DNA of 64,000 nucleotides from Liolophura sinensis (taxonomy: Eukaryota; Mollusca; Polyplacophora; Chitonida; Chitonidae), in the NCBI RefSeq assembly GCF_032854445.1, contig NC_088302.1, positions 50,932,046 to 50,996,045 on the forward strand. Reading direction: 5' to 3'. Made by a program: the position numbers and the translations under genes. A model generated the notes under the pieces. It saw only the letters and a program-made list of their open reading frames with translations. It made no database searches and had not been told where the DNA came from. Within the stretch, counting starts at the first letter, position 1, and every line of letters starts with the position of its first letter. Shown here piece after piece: positions 53,742-64,000 of the stretch.

Positions 53742-56700
53742 GTGAGTTATCTGTGAACTTAATGTACTGAAGCGTGTACAAGCGTGAAGCCTGCACATAC
53801 ATGATATATGCACTGAAGTGTGGAAATACATGTAAGACTCTGTGCATAATGTGATTATATTTCTTAGGTACGGTTTGTTTTTTTAAGAAATTAAACTCAT
53901 CGTGGTTTACTATTAAAGTGTTTACCGAAATATACTATAACAAGCTAGGACGTAAAATGTTATGAAAAGGAACAATTAGGATTTATCATGGTAAATGTTC
54001 ATATACCAAGCCACTGTTAGAGTCTGTACCACGATGCAGGACCAACCACTTAAATGAGCAGTTTTTTAATATGCAATGGGGAATTGCGCCAGCGTATAAC
54101 AATTCACCCCTAGTTTGTCCTATCTTTTCACCTATTCTGTGTGTTTGTGCATAGCAGTGGAGAACCTGCCTTATCTTACATAGAAGGATGTTTTGCTTTG
54201 ATGTGTAAAGCCCGAGGCCAGGGGCTGTTTATGCATCGTGTTAAATAATATGGCCACGTTTTATGATTAAATGAACATTTGCAGTAGAACTGCAACCAAC
54301 ATACATATTTTCGACAACTGTTAATCAACAGCATGGTGCACGATTTGGATACCCATTCTGATTTCATTTTCGCTCCTAGAACATAATTCACTATGTCCGT
54401 CAAGCATCATTAAAAACTGCTGACTGCTTCTTTTTGAAGATCCATAAACCATCTTATATAGAAAGTTTATAAAGTAAGAAGTTGGGATGGATTCATGTTA
54501 AGAAAAGCAGAAATAGTATCAGCCTATAATAACGGCGAAAGGAAGCCATAGATGCTCTAGGCGAATAAATTTAATCGGTATCCAAATCGTACATCATGCG
54601 GATTTATAAATAATAAAAATCTTGATTTAAACTTGACTGCCGTATAGAATCAGCTTTTATTTTCATGGATGTTATCGAGTGATGTTAATCCAGATAAGAT
54701 CTCATCTCATTTATGCTTTGATAACAATTGCTCATTTCAACGTGGCTATATTATTCAGCATGGTGCATATATAACCCCTAGCCCAGGATTAAGCCATATT
54801 TAGGAGGCAGAGAGCACCAGTGACCCTGGATACTCCTGTCATACTTAAGAAACTTGGAGTGAATGTGTTTAATGGAATGTCATGGACACATTAGTTCTTG
54901 TTCATAATTTTGGGACGTCTTTTGAAATTGTCGCACAACACGCATGATGGTACAGGGGAATCGGCAAATTGCTATCTAAATGATGATAATTAACATGGAT
55001 TAATTTGGAATGTTTATACATGGTATTTGTGTGTTTCAGCTTACAGTATGTGTGATAGGATCTTTCAGGATAAGTTACGAAGGCGCAGAAGCCTTTGAAT
55101 TTGTCCCACCAGGCATACTGTGGCGGGTTTTTTATGATGTTGACACCAAGTCTGTGGCCTTGTCCGGAAAGGGGAAACTAGGGGGGAGAGCAGCTGAACA
55201 CCTGCCAATTGATGCGTACGACTCATCGGTAAGAATGTATCTATATATGTTTACAGACGTGTAACAGTCCACTGTTTGAAGCGTCGCTCGAAATACAATA
55301 AAATACCCACAACACAGCGAATAAGTCCAGAGCAGCGACGACAGTGTGATAACTGGCAAATGGTCACACGTAACCGGTGAAATACGGCCTCCTGTCAGTT
55401 TACCTTAGCTAGGGTTTTCTTCTCGCTGTTCATGTAAGTGCATAAATAGTGGAAAATTAAACGCTTACCACAGTGACTTAAAGGTTTTATGTGCACATGT
55501 CACTTTTTACATGTCCATTTATATAGCCCTCGTGGATTTCAAGCCTGTTGATAGGGTAAGAGCAATACTGAAAGAGTTGTCTCCCATATATTGTGATGCT
55601 TAATTGACATTTTCTGAAGTTATTTTGAACTAGAAGGCGCTTTGATAGTGCAAATTTTATCCCCTGCTAAGTGTAGAAACTTCTCCTCCTCGGACAAAGG
55701 GATTATGTTGTGAATTTAGGTGTTAAATCAGACATCCGTATACCAGCCGAAACTGGTATACGAACCACCAAAGAACTAGAAACTATATACCAATATAGAG
55801 AAGCAGTCAACAGATTCATGTCCGATCTCGCAGTGGTGAAGAATCGTTTAAAAATGAATTCCTTGATACTGAGCCTGATCCGGATCACCACCAAAATGTT
55901 AATTATTGGTCCTTAAATGCACAAAAATTCTCAGCATATCTTTATCCGCGGGGGTGCTGATAGACACACCGACAGCGAAATAAACTCAAAAATTAGAAGC
56001 ACTCCTATAGAGTGCAATCTTGCGCCCCAGCAAAATGCACTGATTCCATCAATCACTACAGGCTAAGAGACAATACTCTACATTTGTGTTTTTCTCTCTT
56101 AATAACGTAGAAACTGTTTAACAATTCCGGAATTCCGGAATCCCGATGTGTTGTTTGTTAAAGACCACAATACATACAGTTTTCCCTACTGACCATGAGA
56201 CATTCACAGTTGAGGTTATACCATTTGAATGAGAATGCCTTTATGTCACAACGTATAAGGTCATGCTGACACTTACAAATTGAACCATGACAGTATTTGT
56301 CGTGTCAGAATTGCCTAAAAAAAAGAAAATTAAACGAACGTTAGTGGAATGACTAAAAGTGATATCCAAAACTAACATTGCTAATGTTTGTACGATTTTG
56401 AGTTAGGAATAAAATGCAGTAAAATGTGTGAATTTTGTGGTGGACAATATTGACAATACTGGATGCCAGTGATGTGAATCCGAGTTTTCCTACATTTTGG
56501 GAGTACTTCTTGTGAAGTTTGCCAGAGTAAACACTGAACACGGTGCTTGGGAGTATGTGAGGTCTAAAACCTTAAATGTTTAACTGAGCCTATACCATGA
56601 CTTGAAAAATTCGATTTGTATTTAGTCACGTATAATTTCATCAGACATTTATATGTTACATTTAAAAGGAAGCTTTTGTTTATATTGTAAGGTCCTTCAT

Positions 56701-59700
56701 CAACCTACGGATGGTCGTGGGTTGCCTCCTGGGCCCTGCAGGGTTTCCTCCCAGCATAATTCTGGCCGCCGTCGTATAAGTGAAATACTCTTGAGTATGG
56801 CGTAAAACACCAATCATATAAATAAATCGATTGTTTATATTGTCAGGTACACATTAATAGTAAATCTGGGGAACAATCAAAAAGTAAGTTCAAGTCATGT
56901 ATAGGAATGCTCATGGCCTGAAATGTTTTTTGACATGCGTTTACTAGAAAATCAATTGTAGAGTATGAGATTAAGGCCTTGATTGTGTTTATGCTTTATA
57001 TTTTCGTTGTAGCGTTGTTTTTACTTAATATGCTTGGTCAAAAGCAAATGAAACAAATCTTTAGAATTATATCATATAACAAATAAGTGTTATTATTTCT
57101 AATTAACAATCATCCACAACCAGTGTGTGCGTACTTGTACGACAGACGTGGGAAGGTTCGTCAGTAACTTGCCACAGGTCGGTGGTTTACTCCGGTCATT
57201 CCGGGTTTTCTCCACCCATGAAACTCACCGCCATCGTTTAAGTCAAATTTCTTGAGTATGACGTAAAACAGAATCAAATAATATAAAATAAAAAAAATTA
57301 TATTTCACTCAGATAAAAGATTCATGGAAATGTGTGTTTGTCTGTGTATGCCAGTTGCGTCAGTTAAAATTTGGCTGAGCTCAACATTCCGTTACACGTG
57401 ACAACGGTAGAAAAGCTGCTAAATATTGGGGGGTTGCTCAGCCATCGGACGGTGGTTTACCCTGGGCGCTTTGGTTTCCTCCGCCCATAAACCGGATTAC
57501 CCTCGTTAAATTCACCAATCAAATAGACAAATTTGTTTTAATTTGTTTGAGTATGTTTTAATAATGTACCCTGTAATACAGTGAATCAATGCGTCGAAAC
57601 AGACATTCTTATATCAGTCGTCAACCAGTAAGGACGTTCCAGGTCAATAATCGCCAAACGACGTTGATAAGTTAATTTCTTTACCTTTGCCAACCTTTTA
57701 GTATAGAGTGATGAAACGTAATGTAAATTAAATCAGTTGTTGTGCAGGATAGGTGTAGCGCCATACTCAAGAAATACTTAGCGCTGGTGATCAGTCTGGG
57801 TGATGCAAGGTTAACGCAATCTTGTTAGCCTGAAAATATCTCCAAGATATAACTCACTATATAAATGCTTGTCTATAAAAAAAAAAAAAAAGAGTCCCGT
57901 ACCCAAATAGCCATCAGCGTAAATTCCCAAAGCCGTGTGTTTGTTTTGACAAATAATTAATCACCTAATAGCGCTTTGCTAATGCCAACTTTTAGAAAAT
58001 AGAATCATCTTACGTGAATAGTTTACTCAATAGCTGTTGTGTCATACATTATGTGAAGCATGGATTGAATTTGGATGATATGGTGAAATTATGTTGATAA
58101 CCCTATAATATTTAAACATGTTTGAAATAAGAGTTATACTAACAAGATATTTTCCTTACGCTCGGACTTGTATCCATGTAATAACTGTTAAATAAGCAGT
58201 TAAATTCTGGTATATAATTTGAAGTTAACCATCTTGTGTAATGTCTGTATTGTACATAAATGAATTGTTTACAATGATGCGTTGTGTGCATGTGTATCTG
58301 GGATTAGGCAATGCATGTTGGCTCGGTAGGGTTGTATGCATGGAAGCGCGGTCCATGTTGATCATTTAGTATCAAACAGTGGTGCAATTGGCTTAAAAGA
58401 TGTAATGCCTGTTACAAGTAAAGTGACATCAGTCCTGGTTGAAATGCTACAACCGTACGAAAAATTCATTAGTACTAAAATGCTAAAGCGTTAAGTAGTT
58501 TATTTTGAAGAACTTGAAACCAGTATTGACCGGTATTAGATTAAAATATCATGTGCTTATATAACATGAGAAATAATTGCCTGTATTAAAGAAATCATGA
58601 CCTGATCTGTGTAACATTGCAATAATTCACGTGTTATTTTCTTACCGGAATACATGTTCATGTAGTTTCAGTTGAGCCGAATGGCACCACTCTAACGGCA
58701 GAGAGGCTATCAATTGTCCATCCAAAAACGAGCCAAGTTTTATTTTCATCGGATTCCGTCACAGATGATATCCTGAGCAAATCCCACGAGGTTGTCAGCT
58801 TCGTTTCTCTAACAACATCGAGGGTAATCTTTGATTTATTATTTATTTTTTTATTTACTTGATTCCTGTTTCACGCCGTACCCAAGAATATTTCGCTTGT
58901 ACGACGGCGGCCAGCACAATGGTGGTAGGAACCGGGCAGAGCCGAGGGAAAGCCACGACCATCTGCAGGTTGCTAGAGGCCAGATGAAGCCCGCTTGGAC
59001 TGGACGTGAACTCACAGCGACCGCATTGGTGAATAATGACTCCTGGGTCACTGCGCCGTGCTGACGTGCTAACGTTTTCGGTCACGGAGGCCCCTAGATA
59101 AACTTTGTCATTCCATTATGATGCTTAGTCTGTAAATATGGCAGTATCGTTGGGAGAGTACAATGGTACAAGTGAAGATGAAAATAACGTTTGGAGTAAG
59201 GCTTAATGTCCAAGCTGTATAATTTTTGATATATATTTACCTTAAATTGCCCCGTGCTGCTCAGAACAGTGTGTACACCTCCTAAAAGTTTGAACGCTAT
59301 ATGAAGTCTGTCTGGGTAGTAGTGTCCACGGTACATGGGATTTATGTCCTGCTTTGTTTTTAATACAGCTCAGCAGTAAAGTAGACGAACCTCTCCGTGT
59401 GGAGTCCGACAGGGCTGTTTACCTGACGGGTATGGAAGGCATGACGCTGGAGGGGGCAAATATCACCATGGAGGCCTCCGATGCCATAACATTGTCTTCA
59501 GCTGTAAGTACACCTCCACTCAAGGGAACCCAATACATTGCCCTCTGCTTGAAGCACACACCCACACAACGAAAACTATTGCATTCTAAAAAGTTGTGAG
59601 TACAGTTATGTCTCGGAAAAACTGTTGCATTGTCTTGAACGATTTTATACAAGCAGGGGAAAGCAATAGACGATTTGCATTAACTGTCATATTGGATCTC

Positions 59701-60077
59701 TAAATGTTGTATCTGTAAAGAATTCCGTGCATGTTGTCACCTGCAATGTGCAAGTCATCTCTATATTTTATACCTAATTTCATTTTCTGCAATGTATTCG
59801 CTCATACACTTTTGTATAACATGGCATAATATGAATAAGGTACAACTATAGTAACATTGTGTCACCAGCATCAATCTGTTTGTTTCAGGATGGGTCTGTC
59901 AGTGTCAGCGGACCGGAAGGAATATCAATCAGCACCAACATGAAGACATACCCGTTCTCCGCCCAAACGACAGCCGCCTACAAAATCTGTGTCTGTGCTG
60001 GAAGTGGACTTGTGTTTTTGTCCTCTCCAGGAACAGGGTGTGTCATCAAAGGCGTGGAGAATCCATGCATTGTGTGA
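53556..60077 (+). CDS. SGCB: Beta-sarcoglycan homologue, five coding exons seen
   Basis: A type II membrane glycoprotein of the dystrophin-associated complex, stabilising muscle plasma membrane with the other sarcoglycans. Exons lie at 53556-53741, 55040-55228, 58677-58823, 59369-59503 and 59889-60077, encoding about 281 residues plus an unresolved short first exon (human is 318). The first exon shown carries HAGYLRIDEDHLYRTGVRG and then a single transmembrane helix (YVLYCIVAFLFIATLGNLI) that continues into the next. The ectodomain is beta-strand-like with sequons NGT and NIT. The C terminus has the cysteine cluster CVC...GC...PC typical of the beta/gamma/delta group; RIDEDHLYRTG points to beta. 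All junctions are phase 0, as I recall for human SGCB. A poly(A) signal AATAAA lies at 60594-60599. The acceptor of the third exon shown is ambiguous (58671 versus 58676). Confidence 0.88.
53742..55039 (+). other. Sarcoglycan intron, no repeats recognised
   Basis: GT-AG intron of 1.3 kb. The open frames in it are short and domain-free. Confidence 0.6.
55040..55228 (+). CDS. SGCB: Beta-sarcoglycan exon (end of TM, proximal ectodomain)
   Basis: Sixty-three codons in phase 0 at both ends. The acceptor is TTGTGTGTTTCAG and the donor GTAAGA. It begins LTVCVIGSF, completing the membrane helix, and continues into the ectodomain. Confidence 0.85.
55229..56690 (+). other. First part of a 3.4-kb sarcoglycan intron
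   Basis: Holds a short dispersed-repeat patch near 55718-55760 (CAGACATCCGTATACCAGCC) that resembles sequences near 62822. Otherwise nothing is recognised. Confidence 0.5.
56691..56827 (+). mobile_element. 5'-truncated SINE family A in sarcoglycan intron
   Basis: Central block ATGGTCGTGGGTTGCCTCC and GGTTTCCTCCCAGCATAAT, then the family tail and ATAAATAAAT. It lies in the same orientation as the gene. Confidence 0.88.
57131..57297 (+). mobile_element. Diverged SINE family A copy in sarcoglycan intron
   Basis: GGTTCGTCAGTAACTTGCCA, then GGTGGTTTACTCCGG, TTTCTCCACCCATGAAACTC and a tail with TTCTTGAGTATGACGTAAAA. A variant subfamily that is clearly related by block order. Confidence 0.8.
57430..57530 (+). 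mobile_element. SINE family A fragment in sarcoglycan intron
   Basis: GGTGGTTTACCCTGGGCGCT, then TTTCCTCCGCCCATAAACCG and a short tail with CACCAATCAAATAGACAAAT. Part of the tail is deleted. Confidence 0.7.
57588..57655. repeat. Dispersed repeat, second copy at 62812-62875
   Basis: ATGCGTCGAAACAGACATTC is shared exactly with 62812-62831. Both then continue with CAGTCGTCA/CAGCCGTCAG, a TTCCAG motif and TCAATAATC. It is a fragment of an unidentified interspersed element. Confidence 0.7.
58677..58823 (+). CDS. SGCB: Beta-sarcoglycan exon (mid ectodomain), acceptor ambiguous
   Basis: Forty-nine codons carrying NGTT and SQVLFSSDSVTDD, with donor GTAATC. The canonical-looking acceptor TAGTTTCAG ends at 58671 but shifts the frame after the phase-0 exon before it. 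The in-frame choice is the GAG at 58674-58676. It is shorter than I recall for the human exon (about 64 codons). Confidence 0.7.
58834..59095 (-). mobile_element. Full-length tRNA-derived SINE family A
   Basis: Best copy in the window. On the minus strand it begins GGGGCCTCCGTGACCGAAAA, with an A-box-like region ending GTTAGCAC and a B-box-like GAGTTCACGTCC, so the head is tRNA-derived. The central domain follows, then CGTACAAGCGAAATATTC, GGCGTGAAACAGGAATCA and an (AAAT)n tail. It starts about 10 bp after the donor of the sarcoglycan exon ending at 58823, in antisense to the gene. Confidence 0.92.
59369..59503 (+). CDS. SGCB: Beta-sarcoglycan exon (distal ectodomain)
   Basis: Forty-five codons in phase 0, acceptor TTTTTAATACAG, donor GTAAGT. 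It encodes repetitive beta-strand-like sequence with the sequon NIT and an alternating hydrophobic pattern (AVYLTGMEGMTLEGANITME). Confidence 0.85.
59889..60077 (+). CDS. SGCB: Beta-sarcoglycan terminal exon with cysteine cluster
   Basis: Sixty-two codons plus TGA. It starts DGSVSV after TTTGTTTCAG and ends in YKICVCAGSG...GTGCVIKGVENPCIV. The cysteine spacing and the YK-C-C-A pattern are the sarcoglycan C-terminal signature, where the disulfides form. Confidence 0.9.
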   Translation, partial: DGSVSVSGPEGISISTNMKTYPFSAQTTAAYKICVCAGSGLVFLSSPGTGCVIKGVENPCIV

Positions 60078-60593
60078 TGGCCATGGCGACATTGTCTATT
60101 ATATATAGGTACACTGCACTGACCATCATCCATATATAGTATTTCCAAGGAGTATTTTCATATTGCACAAAGGACTGTCTTCTTGGATCTGGATAACGGT
60201 GATATAAATTCGCTACATGAGGAAACATAACCTTCACGAATGGTCTTGAAAGTTCATGGTCTCCAGAGTTTTAAGTGAAAATATAGTTGTGGTAGTCTGT
60301 CTGTTTGACATAGCAAGGCTATGGCGTGATTAGGAGAGAAGCACTTATTAGCGCTCTGTAGATGTGGGTTCCTGTGTCTGAAGATTTCAATAATCCTAGA
60401 GGGATTGGTAGACGTTCGTGTATGCAAATTATATTCGTTATAATATTTAGTCATTTCGCACATCAAATCGCGACAACATCGAGAATACGGCTAATACTAT
60501 CACTTTTCTTTCACAGAGGAACAGTTTACATGTTGAGGGCGTTTAAAACTCGCTCAAATCTATCAGGGAATGATTATGCAAGAGTTTAGGGCA

Positions 60594-60599
60594 AATAAA
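60594..60599 (+). terminator. Candidate poly(A) signal of the sarcoglycan gene
   Basis: AATAAA 517 nt after the stop codon, the first canonical hexamer seen downstream on the plus strand. A GT-rich stretch follows near 60627-60640 (GAGTGTTGTAG). Confidence 0.5.
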
Positions 60600-62151
60600 A
60601 CCAAACCGAAGACTTGAAGCGCATGAGTGTTGTAGTATTTATCGATAGCAGCCTCTATGTTACTTCTGTCTACTAAAGTGGTACCACCTGACCATGTTAG
60701 TCAGCTCCCCCCCCCCACACACACACACACACGATATCATTGAAAAACATTGATTTTAATTCATGAAATAGTCTTCCAATGCTTAGACCACTTAAACGAC
60801 TGATCGATTAAATTTTAATGTGGTCCAGATCTAGTTCCGTAGACAAGAGTTTGTGTTCTTACGTGGAGATACGCACAACAGCAAAATGATTCAGTACAGC
60901 ACAGTAGCGGTATGAGCTTTCGGAGAGCTTTCATTTTGCATTTGATGGAATAACTTGAATGGAGACAGTATCTGCTCAACTCAAATGACTTTAGGGGACT
61001 GTGTAATGATTTTGTCTCTTCAAATTGTTACTTACTGCATCCAAAGTGATGTTGAGGAAGTCGGTTAATCATGCATTGGAATGCGCTACCAAGCGACACC
61101 GCCATGATGTGACCGAAGTACTTTTACACCCTAAGCAAAGAATCGATTGTTAATCAGTCACATGGAAGTCATCAACAATTCGAAATCCCTTTGACAAAAT
61201 TGCTTCTTTGTCTTACTGATATCTGTCAAACCAGAGGAATGCTTATTGGTAAAGAGGATGTCACAAGATTGCATCCCGGCTTTACATCAGAGAGTTTTCA
61301 GATGTACTTTGTGACAAACGACGGTTTCCTCCACACTTCATACTTGCCCTGTCGTACAAGCGGAACCAAATAACCAAAAGCACGCGGGAAGTGACCGTGA
61401 GCTTGATTGGAAATGGTTTATTTTGGTGTAACCACTAAAGAAACAAATAAATATATGAAAACTATAAATGTAACTAAGTTTGTCTACCGTTTTCATATTT
61501 TCCAATCATCTGCAGCAATTTGTTATGGAGGGAAAACCGAGTAAGATGGTATTTTTCCGTAAGTTCGCGACCTCTTGATCGCGATCATTTTTGAAGGGCA
61601 ATTTAGTAAGAAGGTGTAATTTGTTTTAGTGTACCAGAATTTACATAAGCGACGGGTGACATGAAACTAGAAATTGCGCAATTTCTGACTGTGGACTTTC
61701 ACTAATATTTCATGGGCGTTCACATATTGCAGATGGATAATACAAATTACACTAGTCTTCAAGTTCTCATGAGTAGGCTTTTACTTACATAGTACATCTC
61801 AGGTATGGAGTTTCATGCGCAGTGGGTTGCTCAGGATATTATAGCCAGTAATGTAGCCTGTTTACTTTCAGGTATGAACTGCCCACCCCACCCTTTTAAT
61901 AGTGCCTGTTCCCACCCCAGTCACTGATTAATACATGTTTATGATAACCAGTCACAGTTAATCAAGCGAAAACCTTATTTTACTCTAAAAACCGGCTTTT
62001 AGTCATTCTGATGTTAATTGGGCTCCCACGAAAATAAAGACTAGGTGTGTTTGATGAGCCAAGAGGTAATGAGCTTCCTTTGTGGCGACTCCGTTTTACA
62101 CGGGAATCTGTGTACACAAGTTCCTAGGGAGGACGATTTGATACACAGGAC
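60600..62151. other. Non-coding stretch
   Basis: Contains a C-run plus (CA)n at about 60709-60732 and a weak SINE-like patch near 61320-61375. No gene is supported. Confidence 0.45.
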
Positions 62152-62351
62152 NNNNNNNNNNNNNNNNNNNNNNNNNNNNNNNNNNNNNNNNNNNNNNNNN
62201 NNNNNNNNNNNNNNNNNNNNNNNNNNNNNNNNNNNNNNNNNNNNNNNNNNNNNNNNNNNNNNNNNNNNNNNNNNNNNNNNNNNNNNNNNNNNNNNNNNNN
62301 NNNNNNNNNNNNNNNNNNNNNNNNNNNNNNNNNNNNNNNNNNNNNNNNNNN
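62152..62351. other. Assembly gap of 200 N
   Basis: Exactly 200 unknown bases, which looks like a fixed-size placeholder. The same 17 bp (GATTTGATACACAGGAC) flank it on both sides, at 62135-62151 and 62352-62368. Open frames running through it are meaningless. Confidence 0.99.
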
Positions 62352-63059
62352 GATTTGATACACAGGACGACTGATTTACAGGGCTCCCGACAGTACTGTG
62401 GATTAGACTGCACCAACATGAGCAAACCAAAACCCAGGAGGAAAGTTGAGTTCAAACCTATTCTATCTCATGAGTTTTTTTTAACAGAGTAAGGGAATAT
62501 GAAGAGCAGGAAAAGGGTAAGTTCTAGTGTCTCGTTTGATAATGTAGGCATTGTTGTCTTCAACAGACGACTTATATCGTTATTTGTGTCTTCTAAGGTA
62601 ACATTTCTATTTAAGGTAACATAATCTGGTTCGTTTTCTCTCGATGCGGGACATTTTGGGGTGAGGGGTTGTAGATTTTTACGTAATGTGACTAATTTAT
62701 ATGATAATTCACAGGCAAATTCAAATGATAGTATGATGTGGTCATTTAAAAATAATACGTTAGTTTTTAAACTGTGATCAGTTTGCGTCGACTCTATAGA
62801 TGTACAATTTATGCGTCGAAACAGACATTCCGTATACCAGCCGTCAGCCAAAATGGACCATTCCAGATCAATAATCCAAGGCCAGTTTCCAAAACGGCGT
62901 TTAAGACAAACAACTAAAGAACGAAGAAATTATATTATGTACGTAATTATAGGACGGAATCATGATTAGAAAAGCAGTCAGTTGTTTAGTTTCAAATCGG
63001 TTAGTTTACGTGCTAGTGTACACGTTGTTGATAAACAAGGTATGTATCTTAGTTTCACT
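62352..63059. other. Stretch with dispersed repeat, possible minus-strand coding debris
   Basis: Includes the second copy of the dispersed repeat (62812-62875). A 127-codon minus-strand open frame (62468-62851) begins at a non-ATG codon within that repeat and has no firm domain. It may be transposon debris but cannot be assigned. Confidence 0.4.
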
Positions 63060-64000
63060 TGGCCTGCAACCGTTCATATATTGGACGTGGCGATCGAATT
63101 CGGCGTATATATGTATATATGGCCCCATATATACGTTCATATGGTAACGATCCATTCCAGTTAACACTAAGAGTATACGGCCCCATGTATACTCCATACG
63201 GTAGCGATCCATTCCAGTTAACACGATGAATATACAGCGTCATATATACTCATACGGTAACGATCAATTCCAGTTAACACTAGGAGTATACGGCCTCATA
63301 TATACTTCATATAGTAGCGATCCAATAAGTTAACACTATGAGTATACGGCCTCATATATACTCCATATAGTAGCGATCCCTATAAGTTAACTCTATGAGT
63401 ATACGGCCTCATATATACTTCATATAGTAGCGATCCCTATAAGTTAACACTATGAGTGTGCGGCCTCATATATACGCCATATAGTAGCGATCCCTATAAG
63501 TTAACACTATGAGTATACGGTCCCATATATACTTCGTATAGTAGCGATCCCTATAAGTTAACACTATGAGTATACGGTCCCATATATACTTCATATAGTA
63601 GCGATCCCTATAAGTTAACACTATGAGTATACGGGCCTCATATATACGCATATAGTAGCGATCCCTATAAGTTAACACTATGAGTATGCGGCCTCATATA
63701 TACGCCATATAGTAGCGATCCCTATAAGTTAACGCTATGAGTATGCGGCCTCATATATACGCCATATAGTAGCGATCCCTATAAGTTAACTCTATGAGTA
63801 TACGGTCCCATATATACTTCATATGGTAGCGATTCCTATAAGTTAACACTATGAGTATACGGTCCCATATATACTTCATATAGTAGCGATCCCTATAAGT
63901 TAACACTATGAGTATACGGCCTCATATATACTTCATATAGTAGCGATCCCTATAAGTTAACACTATGAGTATACGGTCCCATATATACTTCATATGGTAG
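63060..64000. repeat. 57-bp tandem array, cut by the right window edge
   Basis: About 15-16 units joining AGTATACGGCCTCATATATA, CTTCATATAGTAGCGATCCC and TATAAGTTAACACTATG (57 bp). The left three or four units are diverged (ATTCCAGTTAACACTAAGAG), the rest nearly identical, so the array grew from the right. Since 57 is a multiple of 3, antisense frames (63466-63678) stay open but are not genes. Confidence 0.96.

Noticed and set aside
62041-62455. Four open frames spanning the N block on both strands
   Set aside because: They are open only because unknown bases cannot encode stops. The flanks have no domain.
62468-62851. 127-codon minus-strand frame as a LINE protein
   Set aside because: It has no ATG at its start, no identifiable endonuclease or reverse transcriptase motif, and begins inside a dispersed repeat. 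The evidence is too weak.

Overview
This window is eukaryotic and almost certainly comes from a marine lophotrochozoan, most likely a mollusc (a brachiopod is possible). The reasons are its gene content (beta-sarcoglycan, a many-fingered C2H2 protein and a rhodopsin-class GPCR), GT-AG introns, large AT-rich non-coding tracts, several minisatellites, and at least nine copies of a tRNA-derived SINE ending in a CGTATAAGTGAAAT...AAATAAATAAA tail that is common in mollusc genomes. The species cannot be fixed from the sequence alone.

Layout. 1-447 is the end of a 43-bp tandem array and 1945-2330 a 44-bp array. 2822-6660 is a decayed, 5'-truncated Ty3/Gypsy retrotransposon on the minus strand. From 6.7 to 20.2 kb the sequence is mostly non-coding, interrupted by an (AT)n tract, SINE fragments and a 1.9-kb array of 34-bp units (about 15.45-17.3 kb). 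A single-exon GPCR lies at 20279-21304 (+), followed by a 128-bp (AT)n run and a repeat-poor desert that includes a degenerate repeat cluster at 26.4-27.3 kb. A 1794-residue zinc-finger protein, probably of the ZNF592/ZNF687/ZNF532 family, occupies one exon at 30866-36250 (-). A 53-bp array sits at 38.8-39.3 kb, and a small basic protein gene with two S/TxIP-type motifs at 47786-48397 (-). A beta-sarcoglycan gene runs from about 53.5 to 60.1 kb (+) with five recognisable coding exons; its first exon is unresolved. After it come a 200-N assembly gap between direct repeats (62152-62351) and a 57-bp array that runs off the right edge.

The genes do not form an operon or pathway. Sarcoglycan belongs to the muscle dystrophin-glycoprotein complex, the zinc-finger protein is a nuclear chromatin/transcription factor, and the GPCR is a surface receptor. 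No defence system, biosynthetic cluster or other new multi-gene system is visible. The most notable items are the GPCR with substitutions in three class A signature motifs, the S/TxIP-bearing small protein, the in-frame 24-bp minisatellite in the zinc-finger gene, the 34-bp array carrying splice-donor-like and CRE-like sequences, and the beta-sarcoglycan gene, which keeps the vertebrate phase-0 exon plan but has acceptor ambiguities at exons 2 and 4.
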